DNA of 64,000 bases from Festucalex cinctus (taxonomy: Eukaryota > Chordata > Actinopteri > Syngnathiformes > Syngnathidae). Shown one piece after another: positions 23,701 to 35,700 of the stretch. The translations under genes and the position numbers were made by a program. The first letter of the stretch is position 1. Each line of letters opens with the position of its first letter. The notes under the pieces are model-generated. The model was given only the letters and a program-made list of their open reading frames with translations. It was not told where the DNA came from and searched no databases. The stretch is taken from the NCBI RefSeq assembly GCF_051991245.1, contig NC_135414.1, positions 29,771,293 through 29,835,292 of the forward strand, written 5' to 3'.

Positions 23701-24550
23701 CAGTTCCTTCTTGTCGTCGCGCGCCGGAAATAAAGACTTGAGCAGTTTAGGCATCTGCGGAACCAACGCCTTCACTGAAAGATAAGAGGCAGCAAGTCCT
23801 GAACGACCTGAAGGGGGGGGGGGGGGGGGGGGAGGAGGAAGGAGGAAGGAGGCAAGGAGTCGAGGAGGTGTGAAAGATTAGCAGAGAAGTTGAAGAACAT
23901 GGCACAAAGACTGGGAAAAAAATGCATTGCAATCCATCAAATAGTCTCTCGAGATGATGTTTTAGGGGTTACATGTCATTTGTAAGCAAAATTGAGGCTG
24001 TCAAAAAAAATTCCTCATCAGCAGAAGCAGCAGCTGCAGAACATGAGGAAGGTGAAGAACGGGACAAAGAGGTTAACGGAGGTTTACCTTGTTCTGGCTC
24101 CTGGTTGTGCGGTGAAGTGACAGCAGTCGACGAGGGCGCCGGCGGCTGCTGCGACGGCGGCGGCAGAGCGGGGCAGTAGGTGGAGGGCGACGAGGCCGGG
24201 CGGGGGAGCGTGCGGTGGTACGCAGACGGCATGAAGATGTCCTGTTGACTCTCCCAGCGGGCCTGAACAACACGCAAAAACGGTCACGTCATCAAACACG
24301 CACAAATTTCACCTTTTGTTTGTTTTCAAGCATCAAAAACACTTTCGCAACATGATTTAGTTGCACAAGAGGGTCCAAATGTTGAAACTGCTCCATCTTT
24401 GACCGACCTCAGTAATCAACTGTGATAAATTAATACCTCCAACAAGATTTTTTAAAGAAAGTTACTATATTTGATCATTATATCGTGTGTGTGTGTTACC
24501 TTGTCCTCCAGCAGGCAGGTGGTGGACAAGTCTTGTCTACTTCCAGACAG
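20775..24550 (-). CDS. kif13b: kif13b distal tail and CAP-Gly domain (exons 32-37)
   Basis: Exons 24500-24550, 24088-24262, 23677-23774, 23142-23201, 21733-22171, 20775-20947; residues about 1411-1741. The tail is Pro/Ser-rich (RWESQQDIFMPSA; VPQMPKLLKSLFPARDDKK). Exon 36 has a Pro9 run coded by nine CCT triplets (22088-22114) and then SPLSQSSSGYFSASVSTATL, a family block. The CAP-Gly domain (about 1652-1715) is split by the last intron and binds microtubule or EB-type acidic tails. Its core reads GVWVGVELDSPTGKHDG, where the canonical GKNDG has His for Asn. The C-terminal extension after the domain is shorter than in human. Confidence 0.93.
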
Positions 24551-26733
24551 CTGAGGACAAAAAAAAAAAAAAAGCATTAAATGAATATCAATATTTACGT
24601 CTATGAAAATAAAATGAGAAAGTTCAATCTTTTTACTGTAAAAATGTATTTTACTAGGACACACACTGCTTGATGTAGTGAAAGTGCTGATGTTGCAGAT
24701 TGCGGCTTTGGGTTGGACTGATTTGCTGTCTGTTGCAGTGTTCAACTATTCTTGTAAATTGACAACTTTTTTCCTAGTCATTGTATAACGTGTACATTTA
24801 CATATTTTTCTCATAAAATTAGACCTTTTCTTGTAAACTTGCAACTTTTTTTCTCTCTACATTTTTTGACTGTTTTGGCTTTTTTCCTATGGGAAAATTG
24901 CAACTTTTCAATCAAATCTACATTTTTTTTAAGTCACTTATTCTAGTCAATCTGCCATGTTGAACTGTTATACAAAAATTACTATCATTTTTTTCAAAAT
25001 TCTTGTAAACAACTACTTTCTTCAAAACTAAATGATTATCCGAACAACACAGAAACTTAGATACATTTGAATTATGACTTCATTCTTGCAAAATTATTGG
25101 AAATAGGAGAACACAGAATTGTTAACTTGGGTTTACCCCATTAAAAAAAAAAACAAAAAAAAACATTGAAACGGACAAAACTGCTTACTTCCTATACTTG
25201 AAAGTGCTGATGTTGCATATTGTGGTTTTGGGACTGCCTGACATCCTGTCTCAAGCGGTTTCCAAGTCGAATGGTTTCAAATTGGTTCATTTACACCTTC
25301 TATTACTTATTCACACTACTCAGTGTTGGTTGTTTCCACATTTGACTTACCCTGTTAACAGATGGAGAACTGAGACTCCGCCGGTTGCTTCTTCCTCTTG
25401 TAGCGAGCTGCTCCTTCACTGTCACTTCCTTGAGCACACAAACCGAGAAATATGACATTTACCTGTTTCTGCATAAATCAGACTCATGTTAATAGCGGGA
25501 CAATATGCTAACACAAACATTTGTATTAAAATCACTCTTGTCTTCTTGTCAGCAAACTAGTTAACCACAGAAAATATGAAAGTCACAAAATTGTTAGCCA
25601 ATGACTCCCTGGTTGACTCCGTCTGTTGCAATTTGAAAGAGATTCATTGGAAATGCAGTCGGACAGAACTTGAGGTTTGAGAGGGGACAGCTCGCAAATT
25701 TAGCAGGTGGTATTCACCAAAACAAGTATTTGCAATTGACAGCAGCAAAAGGCACAATAATAAGCAACCAGGATTCAGTTTGGCCACAATGTGAAGCGGG
25801 ATTCTTTTCAAGGTAAGCCAAAGAAAAACCTTCCGTAGGAAGAAGCCGTAGTTTCAAATCCAACTTGAACTCGTTTGCTGCCGTCAACGCAATTAGGGAA
25901 TTGATGAGCTTAGTCTCGCTTTTTGTCAAATAAATGTCCGCCGAAAACACAACTCATGTGATTTTTTTTTTTTTCCTTCTTCGTGATGCTTTTGTGACTA
26001 GACCGATTGTGAAAATACATTAGGTCGGTGTGTACCTGTCTGAGTCGGTCCAGGGTGAGGATGTTCTCGAGACTGAGGACGCTGCGCAGGTACTTCTCGA
26101 TGGCGGCTTCGTCGTCGGCCGACTCGCTGCTATTAGCGCTGGCGGCGAGACGAGCCAGCATCTCCCGGTCCTCCGACCCAGGGGCGTCCTGATGATATGG
26201 GGAACGACACATTTCATTTTCCCGGGAAACCCCAGAGCGTGCTTTACTGAAATTCTCAAAACGAGGTCTGAGAGCTGTCGCTTGGAGATGAACTAAACAA
26301 TACATGATTACTCTATTTGTTATCATTCACACGCACCAAGTACACACCTAAATGAGACCGGTGTGCAAATAAAACATCACATAGCATAAATTCTTTTTTT
26401 TAAATATATATTTATTTTAAGACAAAAACTAATAAGAATGAAGTCATATTTTCATTTAGATTAAAATAAATGTTATTTTTTTTAAATATATTTGTTAGAG
26501 AATAAATGTTTTTTTTTTTCTAAAATTAAAGTTTATTTTATTTATTTATTTATTTATTTATTTTTTAAATTAACTCATTCACTCCCATCCATTTTCAGTG
26601 AAGCAACCCCCTTCGCTCCGGCCTGTTTTCCTAGATTTTGACTGATTTTGCAAGGCCCAAAAAATATTGTCTTCTATTGCTATCAAAACATGGAACCTAC
26701 CCAAAGAAAGATTAGAATCTCTTCTTTCATCAG

Positions 26734-26766
<33 letters not shown>

Positions 26767-29700
26767 TGTTTCTATCTGTTTCCCTTTTGCAGCAATTAGC
26801 ATTAGAATACACATAAATTTCATCGATATTCACATTCCTGGTGAAAACACTGGGAAAAAAAGAGCTTGTTGCAAAAACAAAAAACAAAAATCATATAAAT
26901 ACGTCTTTGTAATATTTAAAATATAACATATTTATACGTTTTTGGGGGCCAATGAGTTAAATATTACAAGACTAAAGTTGTGTTTTTGAAATTCACTTGT
27001 TAAAATGTATGAATGTATGAATTTGAATGTCATCGTGACAATTACTTTCTGGAAAATGGGCAACTTTTATGCTTCCACCCCGTGAATCCAAAAAGTTTGA
27101 GACCATCTGCTTTCCTGTTGCCTGGCCTTACCCCCGGGATGTTGGAGACCACCTCAAAGGTGACGCCGCATCCGGGGATGGTGCTGCGCGCGGACATCCG
27201 CCTGAGGAAGTTGTGGGCGAATCCTTGGCGTCCGGGATTGACGTTGACGCAGATCCTCTTCCTCAGCACCAGCTGCATGTCGGCCGGGTGGCTGAGCTGC
27301 ACCACCACGCGCACCGTCAGGTACACCCGGCTGTCGGGCCAAGCTCCGCCGCGGCTCAGCTGCGGGCACTCGTGGACGGTGGAGTCCCACGACGCCTCCG
27401 CCTTCACCTGGGAGCCAGATAAAGAGCGATTAAGAGCGGACTCGGATGGAAATGAGTCCCCGCTTCCTCGTCGTCTTTTACCTCGCCGTCGTAGTGTTTG
27501 ACGATCTGCAGGTCGAAGAAGTCATCCTCGTCTTCACCACTCAGCGTGGCGTCCCAGCCTCCCGCGTCGGGAACCTCAAACTGGTCCTGGGAACTCAGGT
27601 CGTCAGCTGGAGGCACAAATATGAAATAAGTAGAAATGACAACAATTAATTGCCTTGAAAATCATGAATACCAACAACGTTAGATACCCATAAACTGTTC
27701 GCGACACAGCATTAAACATTGTCAAGGTACTGAATACAGTAATGGATCAAAGTAATTACTTCACATAACATATGACATACGTTTGAGGTTGAGGAAGAGT
27801 ACTGGAATGTGAGTCTCCATGCCTGGAAGTGGAACCCTATGCACAAACGCAAACGTCCATTAACATCAACATCAGCATGCATGAACTCATTATTGTTTAT
27901 CAAATTTTGACTCTGACCACGGTTATTATAATTTTGGAATTTTCATTTTAGTTAGTTTTGAGTTTTGTTTTTTAAATTAGTTTTCAGGGTGGTTCTGTTA
28001 GTTTTTATTAGTTTTAGTTATTTAATAAATGCTTTGTTTTACTTTAGTTATAGTTAGTTTCAGTATTTTAGTTTAAAAAAATGTGTATTACTTGTTCACA
28101 ATATTCAAAAAACACCATGAGAGCGACTTCATCTGAAGGTCCTTTTTTTTATAAAAAAATTAATAAAAATAAATCTACTTAAAATCACACTTAAAATCAT
28201 TTCCGAATGCTCATGCATTAAATTAATTACCAAAGACTAAAACCAATGACATTTTCGCTATAATTATAGTTAGTTTTGGTTAGTTTTGTGAACATAAAAT
28301 GTAGTTTCAGTTAGTTTTCCTGACTTTTTAAATTCAGTAATATTGAGACTATAACTTCCTGTTGATCAAAATGGTGATTATGGCTGATTTTCCCCCCCTC
28401 ATATGCAATTGAAATAAGTTTAGGTAAATCTGTGATTTTTTTTTTGGGGGGGGGGCATGTTAAGCCTGTTTCAAATACACGTAAAAAATAAATAGCTAAA
28501 AAGTCAATGAAGGACGAAACAGAAATACCATTCCGCGGGTGCTCCGGGAATACCACTGCCTGCAGAGGGCACCATAACGGCATTGCGCTCTTCCGTCAGT
28601 GTCAAGCGCCATTCCAGCAGCTGAGCCTCCCTCTCCATGTCATCCTCTGTTTTTTCTACTGACACACGATTTATTAGCACGTCAAATACGCACTTGTGTG
28701 CTGCTGTGGCTTACCTGCTTTGCTGACCAGACTCTGCAAGTGCTGGTCCAAGTACTCCTGCCTCTTGGTGAGCGCAGACAACCACTGACGTCGCAAACGT
28801 TCCAGGTCTCTTTCCTGTGCAAGAAAATGGACGTTATTCTAAACAATTCTAGGGCCGATGTCATTTACTCGCATCCTATTGCGGTCCCTATAACCGTTTT
28901 CCACCTGGTAACTGTCCATCTCGTCTCCCTCGGTGCTGATGGTGCTTGTGATCTCCACGCAGCCCACCGACACAGCCAGCACGATCTCCGATATGAGCGG
29001 CATGGTGCCTGAGTCCTGAACGGAGCGCACGTCCACCTGGATTCTCCTCGCCTGACCCTGCGGGAATAAGAAGCCAGGGAAGGAAGGACGAGTTTACTTT
29101 GGGATTCCTTCTGGAGAGTGACAACAGGGAGAGGTTTCATCCGTACTTGTCGAAGCTGAAAGATTCCGCCGGTGTTGACGTCTCGGGCGGGAATGACTTC
29201 AACCGGGACAAAGTCGCCGTTCTCATTAATCTCCAGGATTTGGATCCAGAGTTCCAGCCGGCGCATTACCTCACTCCACCTGCGGGGCGAAAACAAACAC
29301 ATTCAGGTGGTCACATACAGCACATAAGTGGAATAACATTTATCAGTAAAAAAAAAAAAATAAAAAAAATAAAAAAAATAAAAAAAAATAAAATAAAAAA
29401 ATAAAAAAAAGTTAGGGATACATTATTGGGCTTTTGGGTGACATCAAATGTAGTACAATCTTCACAGGTGAACTTAATAGGACCTTCTGAGGCTCCAGAC
29501 TAATTTTCACTAGGAGCACAGTGGTCCTTTAGACATTTTAGAGGTGGGGGGGAAAAGAAAAAAAAAAAAAAAAAAGTACATCAACTTGCAAAGTACATTT
29601 CCACTCAATTTCACTGTGTTACCAATAAACATGAGTTATGGTTTTCGTAAGACTTTATGAAACTTGAAATGGCCCCTGACGGTAAAAATCTTCACCTGTC

Positions 29701-32700
29701 TCGTAGTGTGCGGGTCTTTGCCTGGATGATGCTGAGGTCCCAGAGGGCCGGGTTCCTTCCCGAGTCAGCCTGCCTGTGTCCGAACACCTCGATGGCCACG
29801 GCCCCTTCGGTCAGGTATTCGATGAAATCCTCCGACACGGACACGGCCAGCTCCTTGCAGCTGTCGAACACCACCATGCAATGCGGGTCCTTGGTGCTGG
29901 GCGATGACGACAAGGGATCCACCTCGGGGGCCACGATGATGGGCTCGGGCTGGTCCCAGAAGGAGTACTGGCAGAAGACGAAGTTGGACAGATACTGGGG
30001 GAGACCAGTGGCCTGCAGGATTTTAATCTGGAGGAAACAAATGATTGTTGATGTTGATTGATGAACATTCTTGACACTCAGGCGCCAGGCATTCGGCAGT
30101 TCTTACCATGCAGACAAGTTTGCGGTCCTGAATTTCTGAATCCGGGTTGTTGTCAGGATCGTCTCCTCCGGCGATGTTGTCCTCTAGAGCACCTCCAACC
30201 CTCACCACCTCTACATGGAGACGCCCAGCCACCTGACAATGACAACAAGCAACAATTATCCTATCTGAAAAATGTCAGTCTCGGAATGACGCCTGCATTT
30301 CCCCCAGAATTTAAAACATTTCTCAGATTTATGTTTTTGTTGATATACTGCAAGGATCAATCAATCCTCCTTTATTATTTTTTCACTTTGCTGAAATCAG
30401 CCTGTTTTTGAGGGGTGGTCCTTTCTCATGCAAGTGGAGCCACTGCTCAACCAGCCCACTTCCATTGCAGGACAGATGCATTGGAAACCACAATGTGGGG
30501 TGTTATTATGTTTGAATTACTCACACTATCACATCGAGCATAATTTAGATGAGCTGACTCACAAATGTTATGTAATTTCACAAAGGCTGGGCAAGTAAGC
30601 CAGAGATTCAATTATTTGATGTACAAGTGAAAAAGCCACTTTTGCATAACTGGACTCAAAGGTTTGAACTTAATTCACGGACGTCTTACCTCTCCTTTCT
30701 GGTTGATGATGGGCACAGCGTACTGTAGCTTGACGTCATAGAAAAGGCAAGATAGGAAGACGTTGGCCACGCCGATCAGGCTGTGGTTCTCTTGCTCATC
30801 AAAGAAAGGATCGGCCCGCCGGAAGTATGAGCGCATCCCCTGGATGGACGGAGGAAGTGATACAATGTTAACCTACCGGGTTCTGCTTGTCAAGCTTTCA
30901 CTGCTAAATTACCGGGTTGTCGTTGTCATGCAGGTGGTAGTCCTGCCACTCCTGGTAGAGCTCCCTCATGTCCACCAGGCGGTTCTCGGTCTTCTCTAAG
31001 CTCCAGATTTGCTTGCCGCGGCAGCGTCGTCGCACCTGAATGGCGGGTTCGCTGAGCACAGCATCCCTCTGCAAACACGTATACACCGCAATCAGGCTAA
31101 GAATAGACAATTATATTTATTAATTCTAGATTATTTGTCAGGACAGTTTTTTTTATTTCTGTAGTTTATAGCATATCCCCTGATGTAATGATGGCTGCAA
31201 AAGAGAGAGATACTAGTTTGCAAAAGGAGTCATCAACTTAGCAATTTAGCTAGCTTAATTTAGCAACTTTTCTGCTCTTTTTGTGACTATTTCTCAAAGT
31301 CACTAGCCAGTTTGTGTTCAGGGAAGAAACAGTTTTCCATTCCACAAGAATGGAGCCCTATGAGAAGCATACGTGTGGTTGGTTGAGTTTGAGGTTCGAG
31401 ACCTTGCGGTTGGCGTTCAGGTTGTCTGAGGGGATCTGCAGGGTGACTCGGTACTCGGTGTGGCGTTCCAGCTCATCGGCGATGAAGCAGGCCTCTTGCG
31501 CCAGGAGGTTGGCTCTCACTATTTGCTCCCGCAGTCGCCTCAAGCTCCTCACCAACACAGCCTCCCTTGAAGGAGAATATTTGGAGCCACAGGTAGAACG
31601 AGGCACTCGTAAGCCACAGTACCAATATAGGCTGAGATATTAAACTAAAGTGAAGGTCATCCTCTATCCTTTGATGTTGAATCTTCACATACCTGTCTTC
31701 ACTCCACTGTCTCAATCTGCTCTGAGCGCTGCTCGAGTGGCTCATGCCTCCCACGCTAAGCCTCTCCATGCTGCGATAGTGAGACTGCTGGCCGGCGCCG
31801 GGCTGGCCCAACGCGGGCGGTCCCGGGGGGCCTGTGGACAGGCGGTCTGGATTGAGCTTGCGACGGAGCTGTTGCAGCTCCTGCTCGTACATCTGCCTCT
31901 GGCGCTCCAGGGCCGATCGCTTCTCCTCTTCGTGCTGCCTCTCCAGCGACTGCAGGACGCTCTGCATGGGGTCTGACGGGACAAACGCATGTGAAGATGG
32001 GTTGCAGCATTTTTACTTTTACGCAGAAAAACGCAGTGACAGGTTGCTCATTTTGTATGCGGGCCTTCAGTGGGGAGTTACCAGCCTTTGTACATCTCTT
32101 AATACCACCTCACATTTATAGAAGTCATATACAAAAACACAATATAATAGCATGCAACTGTCATGCTACATACATCGCATTTGTCTATCACAACATTTCA
32201 ACAAAATACATTTTGTAAAGTCACAAAACGTGAAAAAGTTCAAGGGGCCGGAATACGTTTTCAAGGTACTGTAGTTTAAATTTACATGGAAACACAAAGG
32301 CTGAAATCTGATTAGACAAAAAAAAAAAAAAAATGCAACTTCCACATACACATACTAGAAGCAGTGCAGCCAAGAGAAATGCTACAATCAAGAGAATAGA
32401 CTGTTGGGAATAAATTCATACACTTTTAAGGAACAAATATTAGAATTTAGGTCAGCGCATGTGAACGTGTTTATGTCAGCAGAGAAGGCCTTACTGGCCT
32501 TGACCATGCACTACTAGAGAAAAAAGGACCCGCTTACCATTGCTGCCCAGAGCCTTCATCATTACTTCGGTCTGAGCAAACTCATAGGAGAAGCTGACCT
32601 CGCTGGATACTTCGCTGGCAGAGTCACCGTCTGCATCAAGCTGCTCGCTGCTGCCACTCTTCTTCATTACGCTGCCATCGCCCTCCTCGTCCTCCGTAGT

Positions 32701-35700
32701 TCGAATACGCCGCTTGGGAAGGTTTATCCTGCAGGGGAAAAATGGTGTATGGCTCGAACTTTTGATGCAGACAAACACCTTTCACCTACAAACTAGCAGG
32801 GGACTAGTTACCTGAAGAAATGGTTGTTTCCCCAGAGAATTCGGTCACCATGGTGAAGCTGTAGTGCACAGGTGGCAGGAGAGCCATTTACACACGTTCT
32901 GTAAGATTTCATTTTAGATTCAACATTAAAATGAAGTTGACATGATAATTTAGAGGTGTGTCCATTATTAAATAGGCAAAATAATGGACGAGGCCTGGGA
33001 AATAACATAGAGGGTTGCTTCATCTAAGTCCATGAGGGGAGCAATAAGCCCAGGCAAACTAAATGTAGTATTTATGTATTATCATTTACCACCGCGTTGA
33101 CGATCATGGAGTAATTAATGAGCAATTTGGGCATCTGCACATGTAGGTTGTTTCATGCATTCAGTCATCTAAAATTCATATTGTATACGTGTGTAAAAAA
33201 ACAAACAAAACAGCCATATGGGTGGGATGTGTCACTTGAAATGTACATGGAAATACCCAGTACAAAAAAAAATACAAAGTAATTAAGTGGAACTGGGTAC
33301 AAGCCAACCGAAGAACATTTACAGTGTCCTGTAAGCTGCGTTCATGATCCTTACCGAGCGTTGGGGTACGGGGTGAGGATGACAGCAGCGTCATCGGTGA
33401 TGTCGATAACGCAGTGCTCGGCCTGGATGCCCATCCCGCACAACTGAATGTCCTGGGAGTCCGCCGAGCCCACCTGGGTGTGGTCCTCCTGTAGACCAAC
33501 AGTCAAGTTTAGCAGTATGCATTTGACAAATGTTAGATAAAATTGTCTCCACATAACAGAACATCAACTTTAAATCTTCAGAATTTACTTCATGCAAAAT
33601 ATTTAAGTGCTTGGGTAGCTGCTGCTTCGGTTACTAAAAGGGGCAAAAGCATTATTTTGTTGCCCCCACCCGCTCTATTATACACACACAAGCACACACT
33701 GCACATCGCTGTCATCGGGCCAAAACCTCATGAGTCACAATTTTGGCAATTTAAAAACAAATTCTATTCTTTCTTTTTGGTCAATCCACACATGTAGGTT
33801 GAATTTTTATGAAATATTGAGCAATCTAAAGTGTTGAAAATGGCTTGATCTCTTATGATGCAATGTCTCCTGAAAAGTAACAATTTTGGAGGTACAATGT
33901 TTTGGCTTGGCCAGACACCAGCAACATGCAAGCGCACCCACACACACTCAAGCCCATAGTATGCAGACCCTTTTTTAAATTTAAAATGAAGTGAACATGC
34001 AGCTTGTTATATTGACTCAAATTTTTGGTTTAAATTAAAATGTAATCAATAGATTTCTGGTGCCCATGCTTAATTAAGCCTACTGAATTAAATCGTGTGT
34101 GTGTACCTTTAAATAGTACACCAGCAGTTCGTTAAGTGCTGGGTCTGCATTCAGGTTGACCAGGAAGCTCTTATCGTCGCCCACTTTTATGCCCGACGAC
34201 TGGAGGGAAATTCCAAGACTCTCCAGCTGCTTCTGACGTGCCTACAAAGACAACATAGTGTGGGTTTTTGAAAACTAGTTGTAGAATTCAAATGTGATAA
34301 TCACTCAATTTGGTGCTGCCAATTTTCCATATTCGCTCTTTAATTCATGAACTTTGTTGGCGCGGTCACCTGTGCAACCTCCTCGGTTTTGCGAAGTTTA
34401 TCCTCCCACGTGATGGTCATTTCGTGAATCAACTTCTCAGACTCTTCCAGGCGGTCCTTGAGCTCCGGAGCTTTCAAAGACTGCGCCGAACAGAACGAAA
34501 TGAGGAGGTCAAAGATGTGGTCAGGATGTCGAGGACTACCTGAAAGGAATCTCACCTCGGCTTGAGTCAGCTGCACGCGCAGCTTCTCCACCTCCTCGCG
34601 CAGCTCCCGGATGATGCGAGCGTTGGGGTCCTCGTTGACGACGGCGTGGTTGACGATGCTCTTGGCCCGGTCGGCGTAGCGCAGCGTGGAAAGCGTCTCC
34701 TCGTAATTGTCGGCCGCCGGGCTCACCGTCGCCACCATGGCCGTGCGGCTGTTCCCGCCGAGACAGTCCTTCAGGAGCGGAAACGACGAGAACGTCAAAA
34801 GAAGCAGAGCGAGAGGAGGCTGGCGCAAGTGCACGTTTGTACCTTCAGCAGCCATGTCAGAACAGAGTCTCGGTAAGGAACAAACTTGGTCTTGTTTTTA
34901 GCAGTTCCTTGTTCTGCCAGAGCGGAGATCACCAAGCCGAGTGTAGTCAGCGACCTGACAGGCACGCAAACACAGTCAGAGGTTTGAAAAGAACACAAAC
35001 TAAATGCTTTGTGGTTTAAAAAAAAAGAAAAAAAGAAAAAAAGATTGATGTTACTAGGCTTGCAAAGTAGTGGAAAACTTCCAGTAAAGTCGAAATAATA
35101 AGAATGATTGACACTAAGAAATCTATTGATCATTTTTTATTAGACGTTTGCGGGGACGACCTGTGTTTGCCTAATGGTAGTCCGCCTTTTTATGGCAGAA
35201 TATTGACTGTAGTAGGTAAATCATCTCCTTTATTGTAGTACGATATTTTGACCAATTTTATTTTAACTCATTTGCTCCCAAAAACATATAAATAAGCTCT
35301 ATTCTAAATATTGCCATGCTCCCAAAGACGTATTGATGTTTTTTTTTTATTTTAGTTTTATGCTAGAGCATACAGAAGGCTTTGATGCAGCCTCTAAACT
35401 GAAGAGAATGATTGACGCATTGGTCCTTATTACAAAAACGGCCAGCAGGTGGCAGCAGAGCATAAGAGATCAATCAGGACCATGTTGCAAAAAGCTCTTT
35501 TCCACACTGTTTAAAAAAAAATTGGGTATAATGACGAAAGCTATATTCTAATGCTAATTGCTGCAAAACGGAAACAGAAATGTCCTTTTTTTTTTCCTGA
35601 TGAAAAAGAAAAAAAAAAGAGAGACTAATCTTTCTTTTGGTGGGTTCTATGTTTTTATAGCAATCTAACGCAATATTCTGTGGGCCTTGAAAAATCAGTC

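Noticed and set aside
27013..27501. 162-residue plus-strand frame
   Set aside because: It is antisense to kif13b exon 29, whose minus-strand translation matches human KIF13B.
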